This document shows, in pieces, positions 1 to 8,418 of a DNA stretch of 64,000 nucleotides. Origin of the DNA: Azospirillum doebereinerae (lineage in GTDB: Bacteria; Pseudomonadota; Alphaproteobacteria; Azospirillales; Azospirillaceae); NCBI RefSeq assembly GCF_003989665.1, contig NZ_RZIJ01000020.1, positions 62,001-126,000 of the forward strand. The letters run 5' to 3'. Under the pieces are notes generated by a model, which was given only the letters and a program-made list of their open reading frames with translations, did not search any database and was not told the origin of the DNA. A program made the position numbers and the translations under genes. Numbering within the stretch: position 1 is the first letter of the stretch; every line of letters starts with the position of its first letter.

Positions 1-2860
1 CGTCCGCCGCCTTGACGACGGTGAAGTCCAGCTCGCCCAGGATCTCGCCGATCAGGTTGCGGTGGGCCATGTCGTCGTCGGTGACCAGCACGGTCAGGCG
101 CGGTCCGCTGTAGCCCCGGATCAGGTGCTCGGGCTGGGCCGGCGCGGTCGAGATCACCGCCGCCGACATCATCAGCCGTACCTTGAACACGCTGCCGCGC
201 CCGATGGCGCTGGTCACGGTGATCTCGCCGCCCATCACCTCGGTCAGCAGCTTGGTGATGGTCAGCCCCAATCCCATGCCGGGCACCATCTGGCTGGCGG
301 CGGCGCCGCGCTCGAACGGCTCGAAGATGCGCTCCAGATCCTCGGGGAAGATGCCGGGGCCGGTGTCCTCGACCTCGAACTCGGCGATCTGGCTGCGGTA
401 GCGCACGCGCAGGGTGACGATCCCGGATTCGGTGAACTTGATGGCGTTGGACAGCAGGTTGATGACGATCTGCCGGATGCGCCCCTCGTCGGTCAGGACG
501 ACCGGCGGCAGCTCCTCCACCGCCTCGAAGCGGAATTCGATGCCCTTGGCCTCGGCCTGGAGGCGGAACATGCTGACCAGCTGGTCGAGCAGCTCGACGA
601 AGCGCACCTCGCCGCGATTGAGCTGCAACCGGCCGCCCTCGATCTTCGACACGTCGAGCAGCCCGTCGAGCAGCCCCGACAGATGCTCGGCGCTGCGCCG
701 GATCACCGTGACCGCGTCGACCCGGTGCGGCGGGATGGTCGGATCGCGCTCCAGCATCTGGGCGTAGCCGAAGATGGCGCTCAGCGGCGTGCGGAACTCA
801 TGGCCGATGCCGACCAGATAGCGGCTCTTGGCGAGGTTGGCGGCCTCGGCGGCTTCCTTGGCCTTCTGCAACTGGGCGTCGGTCTTCTCGTGGGCCTCGA
901 TCTCCTGCATCAGCAGGGCGGTCTGCTTGTGGGATTCCTGTTGCGCCACCTTGCGGCTCTCGCGGGCCAGGACGTAGAGCCAGGTCGCCACCCCGGCGAC
1001 GATCATCAGGATGAAGAACACCTTCCACAGCGTGCTGCGGATGACGGCGCGGGCCTCCTCGTTGACCGCCGCGACCTCGAAATAGACGAGCGCCAGCACC
1101 GCGCCGATGGCGGCGCCGAGCAGCAGCAGCACGCCCAGGTAATGCCCGAAGCGCGCCTTCAGCGCCCCGGCCAGCCGCCCCGGCAGCAGCGCGTCGATCG
1201 CGCGGCGCAGCTGCACGCCGAGCCGCGCGTCGGTCTTGCAGCCGTCGCCGCAGCGGGCGTCCAGCGAGCAGCAGAGCGAGCAGATCGCGCCGGCGTAGAC
1301 CGGGCAGAAGGCCATGTCCTCCGGCTCGAACGCGTGCTCGCAGACCCGGCACCGGATGGCGGGCTCGCGGTTCCAGCCCTCGAAGGGACGGCGCGCGATG
1401 TAGTACGCGCCATCGGTCAGAAAGGCGATGGCCGGCGCGGCGGCAAAGGCGGTGGCGAAGGCCAGGAAGGGCGCGAAGACCTTCACCGCCGGTCCGAAGC
1501 AGCCGATCACCGCCAGCCCCGACACCCCGGCCGCCAGCGCCATGGCGCCGACCCCGACCGGGTTGACGTCGTAGAGATGGGCGCGCTTGAACTCGACCTG
1601 CGGCGGGCTGAGTCCGAGCGGCTTGTTGACCACCAGATCCGCGACCAGCGCGCCGATCCACGACGCGGCGAAGCAGGAATAGAGGCCGAGCACCGGCTCC
1701 AGCGTCTTGTAGACGCCCAGTTCCATCAGCAGCAGGCCGATGACGACGTTGAACACCACCCAGACCACCCGGCCCGGATGGCTGTGCGTCAGCCGCGAGA
1801 AGAAGTTCGACCAGGCGATGGAGCCGGCGTAGGTGTTGGTGACGTTGATCTTGATCTGCGACAGCACGACGAACAGCCCGGTCAGCCCGATGGCGAGCTG
1901 GGGCGAGGGCGTCACGTGCTGGAAGGCGACCAGATACATCCGGGTCGGCTCGGCCGCCTGCTCCACCGGCACGGCGTGGCGCAGTGCCAGCACCGCCAGG
2001 AAGGAGCCCAGCAGCAGCTTGACCCCGCCCAGCAGGATCCAGCCCGGCCCGGCCGCCAGCAGCGCCGCCCACCATTCCAGGCGCTTGCGCCAGTTCTGCG
2101 GCCCCGGTTCCTGGGGCAGGAAGCGGATGAAATCGACCTGCTCGCCGATCTGCGCGGTCAGCGAGAACACCACCGACGCGGCGGCGCCGAACAGCAGCAG
2201 GTCGAAGCTCCCGCCATTCCCGCCGCTCTGGAAGCCGGTGAAACCGGTCCAACGGGTCAGCGCCTCGTCGTCCTGAAGCGCGATGAACAGGAAGGGCAGG
2301 GCGTGCAGGACGAGCCAGAGCGGCTGGGTCCACAATTGGATCCGGCTGATGACGGTGAAGCCGAAGGCGACCAGCGGGATGACGACCAGCGAGCTGACCA
2401 CGTAGCCGGCGGCCAGCGGCAACCCGACCATCATCTCCAGCGCGGTCGCCATGATGGCGGCCTCGATGGCGAAGAAGATGAAGGTGAAGGAGGCGTAGAT
2501 CAGCGAGGTGACGGTCGAGCCGATGTAGCCGAAGCCGGCGCCGCGCGTCAGCAGATCCATGTCCACCCCGTAGCGGCTGGCGTAGACGCTGATCGGCAGG
2601 GCGGTGGCGAAGATCAGGACGGCGGTGGCGAGGATGGCGAGCACCGCGTTGGTGAAGCCGTAATTCAGGGTGATCGCCCCGCCGATGGCCTCCAGCGCCA
2701 GGAAGGAGATCGAGCCCAGCGCCGTGTTGGCGACCCGCACCGGCGACCAGCGCCGCGCCTTGCGCGCGGTGAAGCGCAGCGCGTAATCCTCCAGGGTCTG
2801 GTTCGCGACCCAGCGGTTGTAGGTCCTGCGGACCGCGACCACCCTTTGCCGGTTCGCCAT
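1..2860 (-). CDS. Permease-like hybrid sensor histidine kinase (C-terminus cut by window edge)
   Basis: The start is the ATG at 2860, preceded by AAGAGG at good spacing; at least 953 codons are present. Residues 1 to about 500 are many hydrophobic helices resembling NCS1-type (purine/cytosine/allantoin) permeases. Residues about 504-540 form a cysteine cluster beginning CRVCEHAF and containing CSLCCSLDARCGDGC, which suggests a metal-binding knuckle. Two more membrane helices follow, then a coiled linker, the phospho-acceptor box GHEFRTPLSAIFGY (His about 687), an N-box INLLSNAIKFTE and glycine boxes DTGPGI and GMGLGLTITK. A receiver domain starts near residue 920 (LVTDDDMAHRN) and is truncated by the edge. 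The gene is divergent from the urt/fmd operon, so it probably senses amide, urea or a related solute. The ligand is inferred only. Confidence 0.88.
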   Translation of the reverse strand, partial: MANRQRVVAVRRTYNRWVANQTLEDYALRFTARKARRWSPVRVANTALGSISFLALEAIGGAITLNYGFTNAVLAILATAVLIFATALPISVYASRYGVDMDLLTRGAGFGYIGSTVTSLIYASFTFIFFAIEAAIMATALEMMVGLPLAAGYVVSSLVVIPLVAFGFTVISRIQLWTQPLWLVLHALPFLFIALQDDEALTRWTGFTGFQSGGNGGSFDLLLFGAAASVVFSLTAQIGEQVDFIRFLPQEPGPQNWRKRLEWWAALLAAGPGWILLGGVKLLLGSFLAVLALRHAVPVEQAAEPTRMYLVAFQHVTPSPQLAIGLTGLFVVLSQIKINVTNTYAGSIAWSNFFSRLTHSHPGRVVWVVFNVVIGLLLMELGVYKTLEPVLGLYSCFAASWIGALVADLVVNKPLGLSPPQVEFKRAHLYDVNPVGVGAMALAAGVSGLAVIGCFGPAVKVFAPFLAFATAFAAAPAIAFLTDGAYYIARRPFEGWNREPAIRCRVCEHAFEPEDMAFCPVYAGAICSLCCSLDARCGDGCKTDARLGVQLRRAIDALLPGRLAGALKARFGHYLGVLLLLGAAIGAVLALVYFEVAAVNEEARAVIRSTLWKVFFILMIVAGVATWLYVLARESRKVAQQESHKQTALLMQEIEAHEKTDAQLQKAKEAAEAANLAKSRYLVGIGHEFRTPLSAIFGYAQMLERDPTIPPHRVDAVTVIRRSAEHLSGLLDGLLDVSKIEGGRLQLNRGEVRFVELLDQLVSMFRLQAEAKGIEFRFEAVEELPPVVLTDEGRIRQIVINLLSNAIKFTESGIVTLRVRYRSQIAEFEVEDTGPGIFPEDLERIFEPFERGAAASQMVPGMGLGLTITKLLTEVMGGEITVTSAIGRGSVFKVRLMMSAAVISTAPAQPEHLIRGYSGPRLTVLVTDDDMAHRNLIGEILGELDFTVVKAAD

Positions 2861-3222
2861 GGCGCCTCTTCGAGGAATGATGTCTTCCAGTTTGTTCGTT
2901 TAACAAACCATATAGGGTCGCTCCCTTCAGGGTGGCAGCAACAATTTCTCCTGTCCAGCTCGAGAAGGGCGGCTTTTCACGAAATAACGATCATGGGTCG
3001 GTGACTGGATTGACTTGGCGGAAAGCGCGCCGACTGACGGGCGGTCGTCGGGACGCGCCCAGGATTTCGGCCGAGTTTATAGAGTTCCATGGACCGGCGG
3101 GCCTATACGCAAATCCACGTATTGCTGCATTGCACCGTCGCGCTGACCATCGGGGCCGATAACGCGGTGCGATCCCGCCAATCCCCTTCAAAAAATACAA
3201 ACTGCCCACATCAGGAGGTTTC
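2861..3222. other. Divergent intergenic region between sensor kinase and urtA
   Basis: This 362-bp stretch has no credible gene. It must hold the promoters of both the leftward kinase and the rightward urtA operon. It contains an inverted repeat at 2890-2908 and a strong AGGAGG ribosome-binding site just before urtA at 3223. I looked for a sigma-54 pattern (GG-N10-GC with TGGCAC/TTGC) and saw no convincing match. Confidence 0.6.
2890..2908. promoter_or_regulatory. Inverted repeat, candidate operator
   Basis: The sequence is GTTTGTT-CGTTT-AACAAAC, a perfect 7-bp inverted repeat with a 5-bp spacer and low GC in a GC-rich genome. It lies 30 bp upstream of the start of the leftward sensor kinase and about 315 bp upstream of urtA. 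Size and symmetry suit a dimeric repressor or activator. The regulator is unknown. Confidence 0.4.
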
Positions 3223-4482
3223 ATGTCCTCGGATAAGACCAGTGGCGGCTTGCGTTCGCCGTTCCGGCGCAAACTCCTCCTCGGCATGGCGGCCCTGCCG
3301 GCCCTCACCCTGCTGCCGCGCGGCGCCATCGCCCAGGCGCTCGCCACCGACGCGGTCAACACCACCAAGCTGGCGGTCACCGACAGCACGGTGAAGGTCG
3401 GCATCCTGCATTCCACCACCGGCACCATGGCGATCTCCGAGACCGGCTCGGTCCAGGCGGAAAAGCTGGCGATCGCGCAGATCAACGAGATGGGCGGCGT
3501 GCTCGGCCGCAAGATCGAGGTCATCCAGGAGGACGGCGCCAGCGACTGGCCGACCTTCGCCGAGAAGGCCCGCAAGCTGCTGGTCGAGGACAAGGTCGCG
3601 GCCGTGTTCGGCTGCTGGACCTCGGCCTCGCGCAAGGCGGTGCTGCCGGTCTTCGAGCAGTACAACGGCATGCTCTACTACCCGACCTTCTACGAGGGGC
3701 TGGAGCAGTCCAAGAACGTCATCTACACCGGCCAGGAAGCGACCCAGCAGATTCTCGCCGGGCTGGACTGGGTGTCGAAGGAGAAGAGCGCCAAGAGCTT
3801 CTTCCTCATCGGTTCCGACTACATCTGGCCGCGCACGTCCAACAAGATCGCCCGCAAGCACATCGAGAAGAACGGCCAGAAGGTGGTCGGCGAGGAGTAT
3901 TTCCCGCTTGGCCACACCCAGTTCAACTCGGTGATCAACAAGATCAAGCTGACCAAGCCGGACGTGATCTACGCCTCGGTGGTGGGCGGCTCGAACGTCG
4001 CCTTCTACAAGCAGTTGAAGGCGGCCGGCATCAACCTGGAAAAGCAGACCCTGATGACCATCTCGGTCACCGAGGACGAACTGCTCGGCATCGGCGGCGA
4101 GAACATCGCCGGCGCCTACGCCTGCATGAAGTATTTCCAGTCGCTGAAGAATCCGAACAACGAGAAGTTCGTGGCGGCCTTCAAGAAGATGTGGGGCGGC
4201 GAGAGCGTCATCGGCGACGTGACGCAGGCCGGCTATCTGGGGCCGTGGCTGTGGAAGCTGACGGTGGAGAAGGCGCAGAGCTTCGACATCGACAAGATCG
4301 CCGTCGCCTCGGAGGGGATCGAGTTCAAGGAGGCGCCGGAAGGCTACGTCCGCGTCCACGCCAACCACCATCTGTGGAGCAAGACCCGCGTCGGCCGCGC
4401 CCGCATGGACGGCCAGTTCGACATGGTCTACGAGACCGCCGACCTGATCGAGCCGGATCCGTTCCCCAAGGGCTACCAGTGA
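3223..4482 (+). CDS. urtA: Urea/short-chain amide ABC transporter substrate-binding protein
   Basis: This is a 419-residue periplasmic binding protein of the UrtA/FmdD branch of the branched-chain amino acid binding family. The N-terminus has a Tat-like signal (FRRKLLLGMAALPALTLL) with cleavage likely after AIAQA. The mature part carries UrtA-typical stretches such as [45 protein letters not shown] and [18 protein letters not shown]. The start is fixed by AGGAGG nine bases upstream. It is the first gene of urtABCDE. Because fmdA and fmdB follow in the same locus, formamide or acetamide is as plausible a ligand as urea. A second, fused copy of this domain is encoded at 8419-10842. Confidence 0.93.
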   Translation: MSSDKTSGGLRSPFRRKLLLGMAALPALTLLPRGAIAQALATDAVNTTKLAVTDSTVKVGILHSTTGTMAISETGSVQAEKLAIAQINEMGGVLGRKIEVIQEDGASDWPTFAEKARKLLVEDKVAAVFGCWTSASRKAVLPVFEQYNGMLYYPTFYEGLEQSKNVIYTGQEATQQILAGLDWVSKEKSAKSFFLIGSDYIWPRTSNKIARKHIEKNGQKVVGEEYFPLGHTQFNSVINKIKLTKPDVIYASVVGGSNVAFYKQLKAAGINLEKQTLMTISVTEDELLGIGGENIAGAYACMKYFQSLKNPNNEKFVAAFKKMWGGESVIGDVTQAGYLGPWLWKLTVEKAQSFDIDKIAVASEGIEFKEAPEGYVRVHANHHLWSKTRVGRARMDGQFDMVYETADLIEPDPFPKGYQ

Positions 4483-4498
4483 CGCTCAGCCTCCGTTT

Positions 4499-4607
4499 GC
4501 CCCCTCCCTAACCCTCCCCCGCTGCGCGGGAGAGGGAACTCCGCCAAACGCCGGCAAGGGTCCGGCCCCCTCTCCCGCCGCAGGCGGGGGAGGGATGGGG
4601 AGGGGGC
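4499..4607. repeat. Dispersed palindromic repeat (family A), urtA-urtB junction
   Basis: The ends form an imperfect inverted repeat: CCCCCTCCCTAACCCTCCCC on the left against a near-complement on the right at 4586-4607. Internal smaller palindromes surround CGCTGCGCG and CCGCCGCAGGCGG. The same element lies at 10862-10972. The transcript would fold strongly here. In this intercistronic position it could stabilise the urtA message or reduce read-through into urtB. Confidence 0.75.
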
Positions 4608-4654
4608 CAGACGCCCCACGCGCGCCGCAGGAACACTGCACAGGAGTTCCCATC

Positions 4655-5581
4655 ATGTTCGAGGGCTACAGCCTGGCCGAGCTCGGCTCGATCTTTGCGA
4701 TGCAGGGATTCGCGGGGCTCATTCTGTTCTCCGTCTTCGTTCTGATGGCGCTGGGCCTCGCCATCATCTTCGGGCAGATGGGCGTCATCAACATGGCGCA
4801 CGGGGAGTTCATGATCCTCGGCGCCTACGTGACCTACCTGTGCTCGACGCTGGTGTCGCAGCACGCGCCGGCCCTGTTCCCGGTCTATTTCTTCGTCGCG
4901 ATGATCCTCGCCTTCATCGCCAGCGGACTGCTCGGGATGCTGGTGGAATGGGGCATGATCCGCTTCCTCTACAAGCGGCCGCTCGACACGCTGCTGGCGA
5001 CCTGGGGCCTCAGCCTGATCCTCCAGCAGATCTTCCGCTCGGTCTTCGGCGCTCGCGAGGTCGGCGTCGTGCTGCCCGACTGGCTGATGGGCTCGGTCGC
5101 CGTCACCGACACCATCGAGGTGCCGATCAACGGCCTGTTCGTCATGGCGCTGACCATGGCGATCACCGTGGTGATCTACGTCGTCATGTTCCGCTCCCGC
5201 TGGGGGCAGGGCGTGCGCGCGGTGATGCAGAACCGCACCATGGCCGGCGCCGTCGGCATCAACACCGAGAAGGTCGACCGCTACACCTTCGGCCTGGGCT
5301 GCGGCATCGCCGGGGTGGCGGGCAGCGCCTTCACCATGGTCGGCTCGACCGGCCCGACCTCGGGCCAGCTCTACATCGTCGACACCTTCCTGGTCGTGGT
5401 GTTCGGCGGCGCCCAGAGCCTGCTCGGCACCATCGCGTCCGCCTTCGCCATCTCGCAAGCGCAGTCGACCATGGAGTTCTTCCTCAGCGGCTCGACCGCC
5501 AAGGTCCTGACCCTGCTGACGGTGATCGTCATCCTGATGCTGCGCCCGCAGGGCCTGTTCGTCCTCAAAGTCCGCCGGTGA
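4655..5581 (+). CDS. urtB: Urea/amide ABC transporter permease UrtB
   Basis: A 308-residue LivH-type inner-membrane permease. Characteristic stretches are FGQMGVINMAHGEFMILGAY and LLATWGLSLILQQIFRSVFG, with many hydrophobic helices throughout. I chose the ATG at 4655 because AGGAG sits just upstream (CAGGAGTTCCCATC). The frame stays open to an earlier ATG at 4595, but that would run into the palindromic repeat. It pairs with UrtC to form the translocation pore for the ligand delivered by UrtA. Confidence 0.93.
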   Translation: MFEGYSLAELGSIFAMQGFAGLILFSVFVLMALGLAIIFGQMGVINMAHGEFMILGAYVTYLCSTLVSQHAPALFPVYFFVAMILAFIASGLLGMLVEWGMIRFLYKRPLDTLLATWGLSLILQQIFRSVFGAREVGVVLPDWLMGSVAVTDTIEVPINGLFVMALTMAITVVIYVVMFRSRWGQGVRAVMQNRTMAGAVGINTEKVDRYTFGLGCGIAGVAGSAFTMVGSTGPTSGQLYIVDTFLVVVFGGAQSLLGTIASAFAISQAQSTMEFFLSGSTAKVLTLLTVIVILMLRPQGLFVLKVRR

Positions 5582-5592
5582 GGTCTCAATCC

Positions 5593-6762
5593 ATGAAGCA
5601 AGCCATTCAAAGCGGATCCCCGTTCCGTGTGACGGGAGAGATGGCGGGGGTCCTGCTGCTCGCCCTGTTCATCGTCGTCGTCCTGCCGCTCGGCCTCGAC
5701 ACCTTCCGGCTGAACATGGTCGGCAAGTACCTGACCTACGCCTTCGTCGCGCTGGGGCTGGTGCTGTGCTGGGGAAGCGCCGGCATCCTCAGCTTGGGCC
5801 AGGGGATCTTCTTCGGCCTCGGCGGCTACTGCATGGCGATGTTCCTGAAGCTGGAGGCGTCGAGCCCGGAGGCGACGAAGATCCAGTCCACCCCCGGCAT
5901 CCCCGACTTCATGGACTGGAACCAGCTGACGGCGCTGCCCTGGTTCTGGGAGCCGTTCCACAGCCTGACCTTCTCGGTCGTCGCGGTGGTGGCGGTGCCG
6001 GCGCTGCTCGCCTTCGTCGTCGGGCTGGCGATGTTCAAGCGGCGGGTCGGCGGCGTCTATTTCGCCATCATCACCCAGGCCTTCGCCGCCATCCTGACCA
6101 TCCTGATCGTCGGCCAGCAGGGCTACACCGGCGGCATCAACGGCATCACCGACCTGCGCACGCTGAAGGGCTGGGACATCCGCACCGACGAGGCGAAGCT
6201 GGTGCTCTACTTCGTCAACGCCGCACTGCTGATCGGCTGCATTCTGCTGTGCCTCTATGTGCGCCATTCCAAGCTGGGCCGCATCTTGGTGGCGCTGCGC
6301 GACAAGGAGGACCGGGTCCGCTTCTCCGGCTACGACGTGGCGAACTTCAAGATCTTCGTCTTCTGCTTCGCCGCCGCGCTGTCGGCGGTGGGCGGCGCGA
6401 TGTTCACCCTCCAGGTCGGCTTCATGTCGCCGTCCTTCGTCGGCATCGTGCCGTCGATCGAGATGGTCATCTACTGCGCGGTCGGCGGCCGGCTGTCGCT
6501 GCTGGGCGCGGTCTACGGCACGCTGCTGGTCAACTGGGCCAAGACGCTGCTGTCGGAAAGCTTCCCGGAGCTGTGGCTGTTCGCCATGGGCGCGCTGTTC
6601 ATCGGCGTGGTGATGGTGTTCCCCAACGGGCTGGCCGGGCTCTACCAGCAATACCTCGCCCCGCATGTGAAGCGCGCGCTGTCGCGCGGCCGGACCATCG
6701 CTCCCGCCCCCGCCTCCGCCACCACGTCCGCCATCGTCCCGCCCCACACCGCCGCCGACTGA
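5593..6762 (+). CDS. urtC: Urea/amide ABC transporter permease UrtC
   Basis: A 389-residue LivM-type permease, partner of UrtB. It shows the family stretch ILSLGQGIFFGLGGYCMAMF and the C-terminal region GYDVANFKIFVFCFAAALSAVGG, with about nine or ten hydrophobic segments. The start at 5593 lies 11 bases after the urtB stop, with GAGG overlapping that stop. The tail after residue 365 is Ala/Pro/Ser-rich and probably a disordered cytoplasmic end. Confidence 0.93.
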   Translation: MKQAIQSGSPFRVTGEMAGVLLLALFIVVVLPLGLDTFRLNMVGKYLTYAFVALGLVLCWGSAGILSLGQGIFFGLGGYCMAMFLKLEASSPEATKIQSTPGIPDFMDWNQLTALPWFWEPFHSLTFSVVAVVAVPALLAFVVGLAMFKRRVGGVYFAIITQAFAAILTILIVGQQGYTGGINGITDLRTLKGWDIRTDEAKLVLYFVNAALLIGCILLCLYVRHSKLGRILVALRDKEDRVRFSGYDVANFKIFVFCFAAALSAVGGAMFTLQVGFMSPSFVGIVPSIEMVIYCAVGGRLSLLGAVYGTLLVNWAKTLLSESFPELWLFAMGALFIGVVMVFPNGLAGLYQQYLAPHVKRALSRGRTIAPAPASATTSAIVPPHTAAD

Positions 6763-6775
6763 GGAGCGACTCTTC

Positions 6776-7522
6776 ATGTCCAATCCAACGGATTACCTGC
6801 TGGCGGTCGAAGGGCTGACGGTGTCCTTCGACGGGTTCAAGGCGGTCAACGACCTGTCCTTCTACGTCGATGCCAACGAGATTCACGTCATCATAGGGCC
6901 GAACGGCGCCGGCAAGACGACGGTGCTCGACCTCATCTGCGGGCGGACCAGGGCGTCCGGCGGCTCGATCAAGTTCCGCAACAAGGAGCTGACCGCGATG
7001 AAGGAGCACGAGATCGTCAAGGCCGGGGTCGGGCGCAAGTTCCAGAACCCGTCGATCTACGACGACCTGACGGTGTTCGAGAACCTGGAGATCTCCTTCC
7101 CGCGCGGCCGCTCGGTGTTCGGCGCGCTGGCCTTCAAGCGCGACGCCGAGGTGCGCGACCGCGTCGCCGAGATCGCCGAGATGATCTTCCTGACCGACCA
7201 CCTCGACCAGCGCGCCGAGTATCTCAGCCACGGGCAGAAGCAGTGGCTGGAGATCGGCATGCTGCTGATCCAGGACCCCGAGCTGCTGATGCTCGACGAG
7301 CCGGTCGCCGGCATGAGCGTCAACGAGCGCAAGAAGACCGCCGAGCTTCTCAACAAGATCATCCAGAACCGCTCGGTGCTGGTGATCGAGCACGACATGA
7401 AGTTCGTCGAGGACATCGCCCACCGCGTCACCGTGCTCCACCAGGGGAAGATCCTGTCCGAAGGGTCGATGGAGCGGGTGAAGAACGACCCGAAGGTCGT
7501 CGAAGTCTATCTGGGCCATTGA
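6776..7522 (+). CDS. urtD: Urea/amide ABC transporter ATPase UrtD
   Basis: A 248-residue ATPase of the LivG type. It has Walker A GPNGAGKTTVLDLI, the ABC signature LSHGQKQWLEIGMLL, Walker B LLMLDEPVAGMS and the switch histidine in VLVIEHDMKFVEDIAH. LSHGQKQWLEIG is the usual UrtD form of the signature. It lies 13 bases after urtC with a ribosome site GAGGAGCG, and probably forms a heterodimer with UrtE to drive uptake. Confidence 0.94.
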   Translation: MSNPTDYLLAVEGLTVSFDGFKAVNDLSFYVDANEIHVIIGPNGAGKTTVLDLICGRTRASGGSIKFRNKELTAMKEHEIVKAGVGRKFQNPSIYDDLTVFENLEISFPRGRSVFGALAFKRDAEVRDRVAEIAEMIFLTDHLDQRAEYLSHGQKQWLEIGMLLIQDPELLMLDEPVAGMSVNERKKTAELLNKIIQNRSVLVIEHDMKFVEDIAHRVTVLHQGKILSEGSMERVKNDPKVVEVYLGH

Positions 7523-7540
7523 TACAGCGGGGGACCGAAC

Positions 7541-8230
7541 ATGCTGTCCGTCAACCAACTGCGCGTGTCCTACGGCCAGAGCGAGGTCCTGCACGGGCTG
7601 GACTTCACCGTGGCGCCCAACGAGATCGTCGCCATCATGGGGCGCAACGGCATGGGCAAGACCACGCTCATGAAGTCGCTGATGGGGATCGTGCCGACGC
7701 GCTCGGGCGCCGTCCGGGTCGGCGACACCGAAATCACCAACCTCAAGAGCTACGAGCGGGTGGGCCACGGCGTCGCCTACGTGCCGCAGGGCCGCATGAT
7801 CTTTCCGGCGATGACCGTGCAGGAGAACATCGAGACCGGGCTGACCGTCCATGGCGGGCGCAGCGTGCCGGGCGACCTGTACGAGCTGTTCCCGGTGCTG
7901 CTGGAGATGAAGGGCCGGCGCGGCGGCAACCTGTCGGGCGGCCAGCAGCAGCAGCTGGCCATCGCGCGGGCGCTGGCAAGCAAGCCGAAGGTGCTGCTGC
8001 TCGACGAGCCGACCGAAGGCATCCAGCCCTCGATCATCCGCGAGATGGGCCGCACGCTGCGCCGCATCCGCGACGAGAAGGGGCTGAGCATCGTCGTGTC
8101 GGAGCAGGTGCTGAGCTTCGCGCTCGACATCGCCGACCGCGTGCTGGTCATCGAGAACGGCGAGATCGTCCACGAGGACACCCGCGACCGGATCGACGAG
8201 GCGAAGGTCGCGCGCCTGCTGTCGGTCTAG
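7541..8230 (+). CDS. urtE: Urea/amide ABC transporter ATPase UrtE
   Basis: A 229-residue ATPase of the LivF type. It has Walker A GRNGMGKTTLMKSLMG, signature LSGGQQQQLAIARAL, Walker B LLLDEPTEGIQPSI and a final VSEQVLSFALDIADRVLVIENG segment. It is the fifth and last transporter gene, 18 bases after urtD, with GGGGGA upstream of the ATG. Together with UrtD it is the energy-coupling dimer of the importer. Confidence 0.94.
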   Translation: MLSVNQLRVSYGQSEVLHGLDFTVAPNEIVAIMGRNGMGKTTLMKSLMGIVPTRSGAVRVGDTEITNLKSYERVGHGVAYVPQGRMIFPAMTVQENIETGLTVHGGRSVPGDLYELFPVLLEMKGRRGGNLSGGQQQQLAIARALASKPKVLLLDEPTEGIQPSIIREMGRTLRRIRDEKGLSIVVSEQVLSFALDIADRVLVIENGEIVHEDTRDRIDEAKVARLLSV

Positions 8231-8238
8231 GCGGTTTG

Positions 8239-8373
8239 GTGTCGGCTTCGATGCCCCCACCCTTCCTCCCCCGCTGGGCGGGGGAGGGGACTGGCCTCTG
8301 AACGTCGACAAAGCTCCTGCCTCCTCCCCCGCCCAGCGGGGGAGGAATGAGGTGGGGGCATCGAAGCCGACAC
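8239..8373. repeat. Composite palindromic repeat (family B) with perfect 23-bp terminal inverted repeats
   Basis: A 135-bp element between urtE and the chemoreceptor gene. The first 23 bases (8239-8261, beginning GTGTCGGCTTCGATG) and the last 23 (8351-8373) are exact reverse complements. Inside are two further arms around CCCCCGCTGGGCGGGGG and CCCCCGCCCAGCGGGGG. A shortened member of the same family lies at 21946-22007. It codes for nothing recognisable and resembles REP/MITE-like elements. Confidence 0.8.
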
Positions 8374-8418
8374 TCCCGTCCAATCTTCACCGCCGTCATC
8401 ACCACACCGGGGAACGCC

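Noticed and set aside
62-3004. 980-codon plus-strand open frame opposite the permease-kinase
   Set aside because: The protein is low in complexity (Arg, Gly, Asp, His, Gln), with no known domain, and mirrors the codon bias of the minus-strand kinase, which has clear motifs and a ribosome site.
2861-3222. Sigma-54 promoter ahead of urtA
   Set aside because: Nitrogen-controlled operons often have one, but no TGGCAC-N5-TTGC-like match with the required GG/GC spacing was seen.
4499-4607. Palindrome considered as a Rho-independent terminator inside the urt operon
   Set aside because: There is no T-run after the stem, and a nearly identical copy occurs elsewhere in the window, so it is a dispersed repeat.
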